From contig DAIPBO010000014.1 in the NCBI GenBank assembly GCA_036774405.1, forward strand, positions 21,876 to 85,875: DNA of 64,000 nt, in the 5' to 3' direction. A model generated the notes under the pieces. The model did no database searches. It was not told the origin of the DNA and saw nothing but the letters and a program-made list of their open reading frames with translations. This DNA is from JAAYDS01 sp012729155. GTDB taxonomy: Bacteria > Chloroflexota > Anaerolineae > UBA1429. The translations under genes were made by a program, and so were the position numbers. This document shows, piece after piece, positions 32,196 through 40,788 of the stretch. The stretch's first letter is position 1, and every line of letters starts with the position of its first letter.

Positions 32196-33224
32196 ATGCA
32201 CGAGGCACTATTCTACGAGCGACTGTCTGATGGGCGGGCGCGTTGTCAGCTCTGTGCCCATGGCTGTGTCGTTGGGCTAGGGCAGCGAGGCATCTGCGGT
32301 GTGCGCATCAACCAGGCGGGGGTGTTGCACACGCTGGTCTATGGCCAGCTCGTAGCCGAAGCGGTGGACCCCATTGAGAAAAAGCCGCTCTTTCACTTTT
32401 TCCCCGGCAGCGGGGCTCTGTCTATCGCCACGCTGGGCTGCAACCTCGCCTGCGATTTCTGTCAGAACGCGGACATCTCACAGGCGCCACGCAAAGGCCG
32501 GCCTATCGCCGGGCGGTATGCGCCGCCCGAGGCGGTGGTGCAGGTCGCTCTGCGCACCGCCAGCCGCAGCATCGCCTATACCTACACTGAGCCGACAGTC
32601 TATGCCGAGTATGCCCTTGATGTGGCCCGCCTGGCGCGCTCTGAGGGTATCGCCAGTGTCTGGGTGACCAACGGCTTTATGTCGCCGCAACTGCTCGAGG
32701 TGGCGCTCAACGATCCCGTCGGGCCGCTGATCGATGCCGCGAATGTGGATCTCAAAGCGTTCACCGACGCGTTCTATCGTCAGCATTGCGGCGCCCGCCT
32801 ACGGCCGGTGCTCGACAATCTGGTGCGCCTCAAGCGGGGCGGGGTCTGGATCGAAGTGACCACGCTGGTCATTCCCGGGCTCAACGATGGCGACGACGAG
32901 CTGCAGGGCATCGCCGCGTTTGTCTGTAATGAGTTGGGGGCCGACACGCCCTGGCATGTGAGCCGTTTTCACCCCACCTACCGTCTCACCGATCGGCCGC
33001 CCACGCCAGCTGAGACAGTGCTACGCGCGCGCGAGATCGGGTTGGCGGCGGGCCTATCGTACGTCTATGTGGGCAATATACCCTGGGCCGATGGCGAGAG
33101 CACCCACTGCCCGAGCTGTCGTGCTGCGGTGATCCGACGTCAGGGGTTTAGCGTGGTCAGCGACGAGGCACCTGGGGGCGTCTGTCAGCACTGTGGCGCG
33201 CGCCTGGCTGGCGTGTTTGTCTAG
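32196..33224 (+). CDS. amrS: AmmeMemoRadiSam system radical SAM enzyme (AmrS)
   Basis: A 342-residue radical SAM protein of the PflA-like AmrS branch. An N-terminal zinc-type CxxC region is followed by GQRGICGVRINQAG, EKKPLFHFFPGSGALS and the radical SAM cluster motif CNLACDFC (about residues 88-95). YTEPTVYAEYALD and NVDLKAFTDAFYRQHCG are also typical. The C-terminus has CPSC/CQHC pairs for another metal. The ATG at 32196 follows GGGAGGG. The Memo and AMMECR1 partners are not in the window. Its reaction is unknown; it is not the obvious activase for the glycyl radical enzyme at 13737. Confidence 0.9.
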   Translation: MHEALFYERLSDGRARCQLCAHGCVVGLGQRGICGVRINQAGVLHTLVYGQLVAEAVDPIEKKPLFHFFPGSGALSIATLGCNLACDFCQNADISQAPRKGRPIAGRYAPPEAVVQVALRTASRSIAYTYTEPTVYAEYALDVARLARSEGIASVWVTNGFMSPQLLEVALNDPVGPLIDAANVDLKAFTDAFYRQHCGARLRPVLDNLVRLKRGGVWIEVTTLVIPGLNDGDDELQGIAAFVCNELGADTPWHVSRFHPTYRLTDRPPTPAETVLRAREIGLAAGLSYVYVGNIPWADGESTHCPSCRAAVIRRQGFSVVSDEAPGGVCQHCGARLAGVFV

Positions 33225-33239
33225 GCTCTGCGTCATAGA

Positions 33240-33272
33240 ATCGAGGCCCATGCCGTAGCAGGGACCTCGATC
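33240..33272. terminator. Possible bidirectional terminator between amrS and argH
   Basis: ATCGAGG-CCC pairs with GGG-A-CCTCGAT across an 11-base loop in the gap between the convergent genes. There is no strong T-run. Confidence 0.4.
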
Positions 33273-33274
33273 GG

Positions 33275-34678
33275 TTAGTTACCCAAGAGCGCTCTGGCAC
33301 GCTCTAGCTGCTCCAGTACAGCAGCGCGAGATGTGCCTCCACGAACAGCGCGCGCCTCGACTGAACTCTCAAAGCTGAGCGCCTCGCTCAGGTCTGCCTC
33401 GAACAATGACGAGATGCCACCATAGTCGGCCAGAGTGAGCTCGGTCAAGCCGACGCCACGCTCCTCTGCCAGCAGCACGCAGCGCCCCACGATGTGGTGC
33501 GCCTCGCGAAAGGGCAACCCTCTGCGCGTCAAGTAGTCGGCCAGGTCGGTTGCCAGCAGATCATCGCGCAGAGCGGCACTCGTGCGCTCGGGGCACACCT
33601 CGAGGGTGGCGACCACGCCCGTCACCACAGGCAAGAGCAGTTGCAGGGTGTCGATGGTGTCGAACAGGGGCTCTTTGTCCTCCTGCAAGTCCTTGTCATA
33701 GCTCGAGGGCAAGCCCTTGACCGTCACCAGCAGGCGAGTGAGGTTGCCCACCAGGCGGCCCGTTTTGCCGCGCACCAGCTCCATGCTGTCGGGGTTGCGC
33801 TTTTGTGGCATGATACTCGATCCCGTGGTGTACTGCTCGGCCAGCCGCACAAAGCCAAACTCGGCGCTGGCGTAGAGGATGAGGTCTTCTGCCAGCCGGC
33901 TCAGATGAGTGCCGAGTATGGCGCCGGCGCCAAGCAGCTCGAGCACCATGTCACGGTCAGAGACGGCGTCCATGCTGTTCTCAGTCACGCCTGCAAAGCC
34001 AAGGTCGGCCGCCAGAGCCGCGCGGTCGATGCCGTAGGCATTGCCCGCCAGGGCGCCGGCCCCCAGCGGGCAGGCATTGGCGCGTTGACGCACGCCCGCC
34101 AACCGCTCGCGATCGCGTTGCAGCATCCAGAAAAAGGAGAGCAGCCAATGGGCAAAGCGTACCGGTTGGGCTGGCTGCAGATGGGTGTAGCCGGGCATCA
34201 ACACATCGATGTGGGCGGCAGCGTGATCAATAATCGCTGCCTGCAGGCTTTGCAGGGCTGCATCGAGCGCCGCCACGGCATCGAGCACATACAGGCGCAC
34301 ATCGTTGGCCACCTGGTCATTGCGGCTGCGGCCGGTGTGCAGCTTGCCCGCCACCGGCCCTACCAGCTCACCCAGGCGCCGCTCGACGGCCGTGTGGATG
34401 TCCTCATCACCTGACCTGAGCGCAAAGGTGCCATCGCTGAACTCGGCCGCTACGTGCTGCAGGCCCTCGACCAGGATGCTCGCCTCATCGTGAGAGATTA
34501 TGCTGGCGCGGGCCAGGGCTCGCGCATAGGCCATGCTACCGCGGATATCGACCTGTGCCAGGCGCGCATCAAAACCGATGGAAGCATTGAACGCCCACAT
34601 CTGCTCATCGGTGGCGCCGCTGTAGCGGCCGCCCCACAGCGCGCCAGCACGCCCGCCTGAATCTGTTGCAGCGACCAT
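33275..34678 (-). CDS. argH: Argininosuccinate lyase
   Basis: A 467-residue member of the fumarase/aspartase superfamily that splits argininosuccinate into arginine and fumarate, the last step of arginine synthesis. The signature GSSIMPQKRNPDSMELVRG and the N-terminal ALWGGRYSG and DIHTAVERRL are present, as are HTGRSRNDQVANDVR and PGYTHLQPAQPVRFAHW. It follows argG with a 1-base gap and is the last gene of the operon. Confidence 0.96.
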   Translation of the reverse strand: MVAATDSGGRAGALWGGRYSGATDEQMWAFNASIGFDARLAQVDIRGSMAYARALARASIISHDEASILVEGLQHVAAEFSDGTFALRSGDEDIHTAVERRLGELVGPVAGKLHTGRSRNDQVANDVRLYVLDAVAALDAALQSLQAAIIDHAAAHIDVLMPGYTHLQPAQPVRFAHWLLSFFWMLQRDRERLAGVRQRANACPLGAGALAGNAYGIDRAALAADLGFAGVTENSMDAVSDRDMVLELLGAGAILGTHLSRLAEDLILYASAEFGFVRLAEQYTTGSSIMPQKRNPDSMELVRGKTGRLVGNLTRLLVTVKGLPSSYDKDLQEDKEPLFDTIDTLQLLLPVVTGVVATLEVCPERTSAALRDDLLATDLADYLTRRGLPFREAHHIVGRCVLLAEERGVGLTELTLADYGGISSLFEADLSEALSFESSVEARAVRGGTSRAAVLEQLERARALLGN

Positions 34679-34679
34679 G

Positions 34680-35936
34680 TCAGTCTCGCGGAAAGTCGCG
34701 CAGCTCGGCGGGCATGGCGCCCGGCTTGCCGTTGCCCTCGAGCAGGGCGCGCACCTTCATCGATAGCCCGAACAGGTTGATGAACCCCTCGGCGTCGGCC
34801 TGATTGTACACGTCATCCTCGCCAAAGGTGGCATAGTCTTCACGATAGAGGCTATAGGGCGACTTGCGGCCCACCACACTACAATGCCCTTTGTACAGCT
34901 TGATGCGCGAGACGCCGGTGAGGCCCGCGCACAGCTTGTCGACGGCCGCATCGAGTGCCTCACGTAGCGGTGTGAACCAGCGTCCGTTGTAGACCATCTC
35001 GGCATACTTGGCCGACAGCAGGTCTTTGTAGTGCATCGTCTCGCCGTCCAGCACCAGCGTCTCGAGGCCCTGCAAGGCCTTGTAGAGGATGGTGCCGCCG
35101 GGCGTTTCGTACACGCCACGAGATTTGATGCCCACCAGACGGTTCTCAACCATATCGGCGCGCCCCACGCCATGTCTGCTGCCCAGAGCGTTCAGGGTGT
35201 TGACCAACTCGATGGGCCCCAGGGCCACGCCATTTACCTTGACGGGCACGCCTTGCTCGAACGCGATGGTGACATACTCGGGCTCATCGGGGGCCGCTTC
35301 TGGCGAGACCGTCAAAGTGAACATGGCCTCCTCGGGCTCCTGCCACGGATCCTCGAGGATGCCGCCCTCATGGCTCATATGCCAGATGTTGCGGTCGCGG
35401 CTATAGATCGATTTAGTGGTCGAGCGCACGGGGATGTTTCGTGCGGCGCAATAGGCCAGGGCATCCTCGCGTGAGCGGATCTCCCATTCTCGCCACGGGG
35501 CGATGACTGTGAGCTTGGGATTGAGCGCCTTGAAGGTTAGCTCAAAGCGCACCTGATCGTTGCCCTTGCCCGTGCAGCCGTGGGCCACGGCATCGGCGCC
35601 CTCGAGCTCGGCGATCTCAACCATGCGCTTGGCGATGAGCGGGCGCGCGAACGACGTGCCCAGGAGATATTCGCGCTCGTATACAGCGCCGGCCTTGAGC
35701 GTGGGCCAGATATAATCGGTGATGAATTCGGCCCGCAGGTCCTCGATATAGATCTTGCTGGCGCCCGTCGCCTTGGCCTTGGCCTCCAGGCCGTCGAGTT
35801 CTTCCTCCTGGCCGAGATCGGCCGTCATGCAAATGACCTCGCAGCCATAGTTCTCGATCAGCCATGAGACAATGCATGATGTGTCGAGGCCGCCAGAATA
35901 GGCCAGCACGCACTTGTTCACCTTACCCTTGGGCAT
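34680..35936 (-). CDS. argG: Argininosuccinate synthase
   Basis: 418 residues. ATP-dependent ligase of citrulline and aspartate. The PP-loop is AYSGGLDTSCIVSWL. GKGNDQVRFELTF, SIYSRDRNIWHMSHEGG and YKGHCSVVGRKSPYSLY are family motifs. The start overlaps the end of the GNAT gene by 14 bases. It is the fifth gene of the arg operon. Confidence 0.96.
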   Translation of the reverse strand: MPKGKVNKCVLAYSGGLDTSCIVSWLIENYGCEVICMTADLGQEEELDGLEAKAKATGASKIYIEDLRAEFITDYIWPTLKAGAVYEREYLLGTSFARPLIAKRMVEIAELEGADAVAHGCTGKGNDQVRFELTFKALNPKLTVIAPWREWEIRSREDALAYCAARNIPVRSTTKSIYSRDRNIWHMSHEGGILEDPWQEPEEAMFTLTVSPEAAPDEPEYVTIAFEQGVPVKVNGVALGPIELVNTLNALGSRHGVGRADMVENRLVGIKSRGVYETPGGTILYKALQGLETLVLDGETMHYKDLLSAKYAEMVYNGRWFTPLREALDAAVDKLCAGLTGVSRIKLYKGHCSVVGRKSPYSLYREDYATFGEDDVYNQADAEGFINLFGLSMKVRALLEGNGKPGAMPAELRDFPRD

Positions 35937-36402
35937 GTTCGCTCTCCTTCACCAGTTCGAGTCGCATCGCGACTTCGTCGCAATCGGGATACTTGGGGCA
36001 ATTGAGACAGTCGCCCCAGATCTTGTGGGGCAGCGTTTCGTGTGCTACACGGTAAAAGCCAAACCGCTCGAAAAAGTCGGGCCGATACGTGAGCGTGAAT
36101 ACGCCTGGCAAGCCCAGGTCGGTGGCGCGTTGCAGCAGGCTCTCGACGATGCTGCGGCCTACGCCTACGCCCTGCCAATCGGCATCGACAGCCACCGAGC
36201 GTATCTCGCAAAGGTCATTCCATACCACGCTCAAGGCGCCACAGCCGATCACCTCGCTGCCCACCTCGGCTACGACAAACTGCTGAATATGCTGGTAGAA
36301 CTGGAAATGCGAGCGTGGCAGCATGATGCCTTGCGCCGCAAAGCCGTTGATGATGGCGGCCATGCGCGGCACATCCTTCACCGTGGCTGCCCGGATGCTC
36401 AT
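35923..36402 (-). CDS. GNAT N-acetyltransferase, short ArgA-like N-acetylglutamate synthase
   Basis: 159 residues. The GNAT acetyl-CoA loop is VDADWQGVGVGRSIVESLL. LTYRPDFFERFGFYRV and LPHKIWGDCLNCPKYPDCDE match the compact ArgA-like proteins that carry a C-terminal cysteine cluster. Position between argD and argG supports glutamate acetylation, the first step of arginine synthesis. The chosen ATG at 36402 has AGGG 6 bases upstream and fits the domain edge; an ATG at 36432, one base after the argD stop, would add ten residues. Confidence 0.82.
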   Translation of the reverse strand: MSIRAATVKDVPRMAAIINGFAAQGIMLPRSHFQFYQHIQQFVVAEVGSEVIGCGALSVVWNDLCEIRSVAVDADWQGVGVGRSIVESLLQRATDLGLPGVFTLTYRPDFFERFGFYRVAHETLPHKIWGDCLNCPKYPDCDEVAMRLELVKESEHAQG

Positions 36403-36433
36403 CTGTGACCCTACGTGTGGGATAGTGGCCATG

Positions 36434-37630
36434 CTACTGCATCGCCTCGGCAAATGCCTGATCGAGGACTGCAAGAGCCATGTCCACGTCGGCCTCGTCG
36501 ACCACCAGAGGAGGGATGAGCCGCACCACGTTGGGCCCGGCGTTGATCAGCAGTAAACCCTGTCCCAGCGCAGCGTCGAGCACGGGCTTGACGGGCCGAT
36601 CGCATTGCACTCCCCAGATGAGACCACGGCCTCGCACCTCAGTGATGCTGTTGTGACGGGCTTGCAGCTTGAGCAGCCCCGCCTCGAGTCGGGCGCCCAT
36701 GGCGCGCACGTGTGCCAGGAACTCGGGGTCAGCGATGCGCCCCACCACCTTGACGCCTGCAGCAGCCACCACAGCGCCACCGGCAAAAGTGCTGGCATGG
36801 TCACCCGGGCCGATGACAGCAGCTACCTCGTCGGTCAGAAAGGTGACGCCCATTGGTAACCCGCCCGCCACCGGCTTGGCGACGGTCATCAGGTCGGGCG
36901 CGACGCCATAAGGTTCGTGGGCCCACAGCGTGCCTGTGCGCCCCAGGCCACACTGCACCTCATCAAAGATCAGCAGGGCGCCGATTTCATCGCACAGGGC
37001 GCGCAGGCCCTGGATAAAGGCCGGATCGGCTGGATTGACGCCGCCCTCGCCCTGCACCGGCTCGACGATGATGGCGCAGGTCTTGTCTGAGGCCAACGCT
37101 TTGACCGAGTCGAGGTCGTTGAAGGCGGCTATGCGTGCGCCCGGCATCAGCGGCACAAACGGGTCTTGATAGTGATCGCGCGGCGTGAGCGCCAGTGCCC
37201 CCATGGTGCGGCCGTGAAAGGCGCCGCTCATGGCGATGAATTCGATGCGGTCGGGTCCGCTGTGCACCTGGGCATACTTGCGTGAGAACTTGATGGCCGC
37301 TTCGACCGCCTCGGCGCCCGAATTGCAGAAGAACACCTTGTCAGCAAAGCTGTGATCTACCAACAGCTTGGCGAGCTGTGACTGCGGGGCCGTCAGGTAG
37401 AGGTTCGAGGTGTGAATGACCTTGTGCGCCTGTTCGGCAATGGCTGAGCAGACCTCTTCATCGCCATAGCCCAGGGCGTTGACGGCGATGCCGCTAACAA
37501 AGTCCAGGTAGACCTTGCCCTCGGTGTCGGTCAGCCGCGTGCCCTGTCCACGATCGAACACAAAGGGCGCACGGGCGTAGGTGTGCAATACGTACTTGTC
37601 GTCCCACTCGCGAATCTGTTTAGCGTCCAT
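36434..37630 (-). CDS. argD: Acetylornithine aminotransferase
   Basis: 398-residue class III PLP aminotransferase. FCNSGAEAVEAAIKFSRKY and MSGAFHGRTMGALALT are near the front. LLIFDEVQCGLGRTGTLWAH holds the PLP aspartate, and MTVAKPVAGGLPMGV the Schiff-base lysine. RGRGLIWGVQ and NVVRLIPPLVV close it. It converts N-acetylglutamate semialdehyde to N-acetylornithine. It is the third gene of the arg operon. Confidence 0.94.
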   Translation of the reverse strand: MDAKQIREWDDKYVLHTYARAPFVFDRGQGTRLTDTEGKVYLDFVSGIAVNALGYGDEEVCSAIAEQAHKVIHTSNLYLTAPQSQLAKLLVDHSFADKVFFCNSGAEAVEAAIKFSRKYAQVHSGPDRIEFIAMSGAFHGRTMGALALTPRDHYQDPFVPLMPGARIAAFNDLDSVKALASDKTCAIIVEPVQGEGGVNPADPAFIQGLRALCDEIGALLIFDEVQCGLGRTGTLWAHEPYGVAPDLMTVAKPVAGGLPMGVTFLTDEVAAVIGPGDHASTFAGGAVVAAAGVKVVGRIADPEFLAHVRAMGARLEAGLLKLQARHNSITEVRGRGLIWGVQCDRPVKPVLDAALGQGLLLINAGPNVVRLIPPLVVDEADVDMALAVLDQAFAEAMQ

Positions 37631-37645
37631 CTCTTGCTCCTCGTT

Positions 37646-38401
37646 TCAGGCGATGACGGCGGTGCCGGTGCCGGCGGCCAGGCCGGCGAGGTCAGTGATG
37701 CGCACGCGGGCTACACCCGCCAACACGGCCTCGAGGGCCGAGCGCACCTTGGGGATCATGCCGCCCGAGATGGCCCCCGAGGCGATGTGTGCCTCGGCCT
37801 CGTCGCGGCGCAGCTCGGGCACCACCGTGCCGTCGAGCAGCACACCGGGCACATTGGTGAGCATGATCATCTCATCCACGCCCAGCGCACTCGCCACGGC
37901 CAGGGCGGCGTGATCGGCGTTCACGTTGTACTGCTGCCCGTCGCAGCCCAGCGAGATGGGCGATACCACCGGTGTAAAGCCCAGCCGCAGCAGGTCAAGC
38001 AGGCATTCGGTGTTCACATACTTGATGGCGCCCACACGGCCCAGGTCGCCGGCGCTGTGCTCAAGCTTGACCGCCAGCAGCAGGCCTGCATCTACGCCAC
38101 TGAGGCCCAGGGCTCGCACGCGCGCCTGCACCAGATGCGCCACCAGCCGCTTGTTCACACTGCCCGAGAGCACCATCTCGGCGGCCCACAGGCTCTCATC
38201 ATCGGTCACTCGCAATCCCTCGACAAAGCGCGGCTCGATGCCCAGCCGCTGCTGCAGCTGCGCGATATCATTGCCGCCCCCATGGACGATCACCAGCCCC
38301 CTCTCGCGCGCCAGAGGCGCCACCGCAGTTGTCAGCGCTTCTATGGGCCCGCCAGGCTGTAGCTCGGCCCCGCCGATCTTGAGCAGTGTCAGTGCTGGCA
38401 T
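37646..38401 (-). CDS. argB: Acetylglutamate kinase
   Basis: 251 residues, at the short end of the family and lacking the N-terminal helix seen in arginine-inhibited hexameric kinases. The motifs are LLKIGGAELQPGG, LVIVHGGGNDIAQLQQRLG, GFTPVVSPISLGCDGQQYNVNAD and the C-terminal GGMIPKVRSALEAVLAGV. KIGG in place of the commoner KYGG resembles LysZ-type kinases, but the argC/argD/argG/argH context decides for arginine. The start is one base after the argC stop. Confidence 0.92.
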   Translation of the reverse strand: MPALTLLKIGGAELQPGGPIEALTTAVAPLARERGLVIVHGGGNDIAQLQQRLGIEPRFVEGLRVTDDESLWAAEMVLSGSVNKRLVAHLVQARVRALGLSGVDAGLLLAVKLEHSAGDLGRVGAIKYVNTECLLDLLRLGFTPVVSPISLGCDGQQYNVNADHAALAVASALGVDEMIMLTNVPGVLLDGTVVPELRRDEAEAHIASGAISGGMIPKVRSALEAVLAGVARVRITDLAGLAAGTGTAVIA

Positions 38402-38402
38402 G

Positions 38403-39413
38403 TCAGACCAGCCCTAGCGTCTCAGGCAGGCCGAACATGACGTTCATGTTTTGCAGTGCCTGCCCAGACGCACCCTTGATCAGGTTGTCGATGGCGGTGA
38501 TCAGGATCAGCTCGCCCGGCACTCCCGCTGAGGCCACCGATAGCGCCACGCGGTTGGTGTGAGTGACGTGCGCCAGTGTGGCCAGCGAGCCCTCGGGCAG
38601 CACCTGTATGAATGGCTCGCCACCATAGGCCTGCTGCCACAGGGCGATGACGTCCGCCGGCCCGCAGGTGGCGGGCACGTCAACATAGATCGATGTCAGG
38701 ATGCCACGACTTACCGGCAACAGATGCGGCGTGAATACGGCCCGCAGTGCGTTCCCACGAAAGGCGGATAGCTCTTGTTCGATCTCAGGCGTGTGGCGGT
38801 GCTTGTGCCCCACGTTGTAGGCCGATAGGTTTTCGTTGACGCTGCAAAAGTGTGTCGTGGGCGAGGGTTTGGCGCCCGCCCCCGAGACGCCCGACTTGGC
38901 ATCGATGATCACCTTGTCGCCCAGCACCTGGCCGGCTTTGAGCAGCGGCATCAATGCCAGCAGCGGCCCTGTGGGGTAGCACCCCGGATTGGCCACCAGG
39001 CTGGCACCGGCGACGTCGGCGCGGTAGACCTCGGTGAGGCCATACACGGCCTTGGGCAGCAGCTCTGGTGCATGATGCGCCCCGTACCACTGTTCAAAGA
39101 CTGTCTGGTCTCGCAGGCGGAAATCGGCCGAGAGGTCAACCACCTTGGCGCCGGCGGCCAGCGCCTGGCGAGCAAAGCCCGCCGACGCACCATGCGGCGT
39201 GCATAAGAAGACCACATCCACCTGATCGAAGGGCGCAGCAGCGCTGTCGATCAGCTCGACATCATAGGGGCAGGGATAGACCTGGCTAAAGCGCTGCCCG
39301 GCATAGCTCTCGCTCGAGGCAAAGAGCAGCTCAACCTCACCATGCCGCGCAAAGAGCTTGAGCAGCTCAAAACCCGTATATCCCGTAGCGCCCACAACGC
39401 CGACCTTGACCAT
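38403..39413 (-). CDS. argC: N-acetyl-gamma-glutamyl-phosphate reductase
   Basis: 336 residues. NADPH-dependent reductase, third step of arginine synthesis. The N-terminal Rossmann motif VGVVGATGYTGFELLKL, the catalytic cysteine in LVANPGCYPTGPLLALMPLL, and KSGVSGAGAKP are diagnostic. The ATG at 39413 has GGGAGGTGATC ahead, which excludes the longer frame that starts at 39617 inside the promoter. It is the first gene of the operon, preceded by an attenuator. Confidence 0.96.
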   Translation of the reverse strand: MVKVGVVGATGYTGFELLKLFARHGEVELLFASSESYAGQRFSQVYPCPYDVELIDSAAAPFDQVDVVFLCTPHGASAGFARQALAAGAKVVDLSADFRLRDQTVFEQWYGAHHAPELLPKAVYGLTEVYRADVAGASLVANPGCYPTGPLLALMPLLKAGQVLGDKVIIDAKSGVSGAGAKPSPTTHFCSVNENLSAYNVGHKHRHTPEIEQELSAFRGNALRAVFTPHLLPVSRGILTSIYVDVPATCGPADVIALWQQAYGGEPFIQVLPEGSLATLAHVTHTNRVALSVASAGVPGELILITAIDNLIKGASGQALQNMNVMFGLPETLGLV

Positions 39414-39431
39414 GATCACCTCCCGTGCAAA

Positions 39432-39465
39432 CAAAAAAGCCAGCCCTCCGTCTGGAGAGCTGGCT
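39432..39465 (-). terminator. Arg operon attenuator (intrinsic terminator)
   Basis: On the minus strand AGCCAGCTCTCC-AGAC-GGAGGGCTGGCT makes a 12-bp stem with one G-T pair, followed by TTTTTT. It stands between the arg promoter and argC, so it must be bypassed to express the operon. A competing stem is possible: GTCTGG upstream with CCAGAC of the terminator, and GGCT with AGCC. Confidence 0.85.
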
Positions 39466-39519
39466 TGGTATTCGAACGAATCGAGCCCAGGCAATAGCAA
39501 CCAGACTGGCGTCCGGCGT

Positions 39520-39558
39520 TTACCTGCGGCTCCTCCTGATGGCGAGTGACAACGGCAT
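39520..39558 (-). CDS. argL: Arginine leader peptide (attenuation peptide)
   Basis: A 12-codon frame reading MPLSLAIRRSRR then TAA. Four of its last five residues are arginine (AGG AGG AGC CGC AGG). The ATG at 39558 has GGAG 6 bases upstream; another in-frame ATG at 39570 would give a 16-residue version. It lies about 25 bases after the predicted transcription start and about 55 bases before the terminator stem. This is the classical layout of ribosome-mediated attenuation: stalling at Arg codons when arginyl-tRNA is scarce favours the antiterminator. The symbol is a suggestion. Confidence 0.75.
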   Translation of the reverse strand: MPLSLAIRRSRR

Positions 39559-39588
39559 GTGTCGCTCCATCCTATCGAGATGACACTC

Positions 39589-39617
39589 ATTCTACGCCCA
39601 AAGACCACCGCTGTCAA
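39589..39617 (-). promoter_or_regulatory. Promoter of the arg operon
   Basis: On the minus strand TTGACA (39617-39612), a 17-base spacer and TAGAAT (39594-39589). The predicted start near 39582 gives a leader of about 170 bases that contains the leader peptide and attenuator. Confidence 0.8.
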
Positions 39618-39738
39618 ACCAAGCCTGCGTAGCGCACACGTGTCCTGGGGGCACAGGAGCGCTCGATGGCGCCTTGGGTTAGCTGGCCCGTTAGCGCCGC
39701 TCGCGCTAGACTGTACTCATTCGGGCAAAGGGGACAAC

Positions 39739-40740
39739 ATGCAAGATCGCGTCGAGCCTCTGCGTCAGTTGGCCGCTCCTGGCTTTGAGAAATGCAGTCC
39801 TCGGTACAGTCTCATCGGCCTCGACATTGGCGGTACCAAGACGGCCGTCATCGAGGGAACGCTGCAGGCTGACGTCGTGCAGCGCCTCGAGTTTGCCACA
39901 CTCCCTCAGCGCGGCCTGCAGGCCACGCTAGACGAGCTCTATGCCACTATCGATCGGGTGCAGGCCCTAGCCGAGCAGCAAGGTCGCTGCGTTCAGGCGG
40001 TGAGCGTGTCCATCGGCGGGCCGCTGGATATCGAACGGGGCATCATCTACTCACCGCCCAATCTCCCGGGGTGGGATGCGGTGCCCCTCAAAGCTTTGCT
40101 GAGCGAGCGTTTTGGGCGACCCGTCTTTGTGGAGCACGATGGCAACGCTGGCGCCCTGGCTGAATGGCGCTTTGGTGCGGGGCAGGGTGCGCGCAGTCTG
40201 ATCTTTCTCACCATGGGCACCGGGTTGGGCGGTGGGCTTATACTGGATGGGCGACTCTATCGCGGTGCAAGCGACATGGCGGGCGAGGTGGGGCACATGC
40301 GTATCGCCGACGACGGGCCGGTAGCCTATGGCAAAGCGGGCTCCTGGGAAGCTTTTTGCACCGGCCCGGCCCTGGCGCAGATGGCACAGGAAACTTATCC
40401 CGCTCGCTTTGCACGCGCTGGCGCTGCCGTCACCACGCCAGAGTTGGTGCGGTTGGCGTTGGCGGGCGATGCCGAAGCTGTCGAGGTGGTGCAGCGGGTA
40501 GGCGACTATCTGGGGCGAGGGCTGGCGGTGCTCGTTGACATCCTCAACCCCGAGCGAATCGTCATCGGTTCGATGGCTGTGCGTCTGGGAGAGTTGCTGC
40601 TGGGGCCAGCGCGCATTGCTCTGCAGCGCGAAGCTTTGCCTCGCGCCGCGGCGGTCTGCCAGGTGGTGCCCGCCGCTCTCGGCGAGCGCATAGGCGATGT
40701 GGCCAGCCTGTGTGCTGCCATCGAGGCGCTATCGGCGTAG
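39739..40740 (+). CDS. ROK family sugar kinase (glucokinase-like)
   Basis: 333 residues. The ATP-binding phosphate loop is LIGLDIGGTKTAVIEG. EHDGNAGALAEWRFGAGQG contains the catalytic Asp. FLTMGTGLGGGLILDGRLYRG and GEVGHMRIADDGPVAYGK follow. The usual zinc motif CxCGxxGC is replaced by YGKAGSWEAFCTG, a variant seen in a ROK subgroup. The ATG at 39739 follows AAAGGGGA by 4 bases. It is divergent from the arg operon and convergent with a beta-mannosidase gene, so a hexose released from glycosides is a plausible substrate. Confidence 0.9.
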   Translation: MQDRVEPLRQLAAPGFEKCSPRYSLIGLDIGGTKTAVIEGTLQADVVQRLEFATLPQRGLQATLDELYATIDRVQALAEQQGRCVQAVSVSIGGPLDIERGIIYSPPNLPGWDAVPLKALLSERFGRPVFVEHDGNAGALAEWRFGAGQGARSLIFLTMGTGLGGGLILDGRLYRGASDMAGEVGHMRIADDGPVAYGKAGSWEAFCTGPALAQMAQETYPARFARAGAAVTTPELVRLALAGDAEAVEVVQRVGDYLGRGLAVLVDILNPERIVIGSMAVRLGELLLGPARIALQREALPRAAAVCQVVPAALGERIGDVASLCAAIEALSA

Positions 40741-40742
40741 GG

Positions 40743-40768
40743 CCAGGGCGGAGCAGGCCCCGCCCTGG
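40743..40768. terminator. Bidirectional hairpin terminator
   Basis: CCAGGGCGG-AGCAGGCC-CCGCCCTGG, a perfect 9-bp stem between convergent ROK kinase and beta-mannosidase genes. Confidence 0.6.
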
Positions 40769-40788
40769 CGCGGATGCGGCCTAACCGT

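Noticed and set aside
32196..33224. Activase for the glycyl radical enzyme
   Set aside because: Motifs and C-terminal Cys pairs fit the AmmeMemoRadiSam AmrS group, and it is 16 kb away.
39414..39582. T-box upstream of argC
   Set aside because: The core GGGTGGNACCGCG is absent; an Arg-rich leader peptide explains the terminator better.
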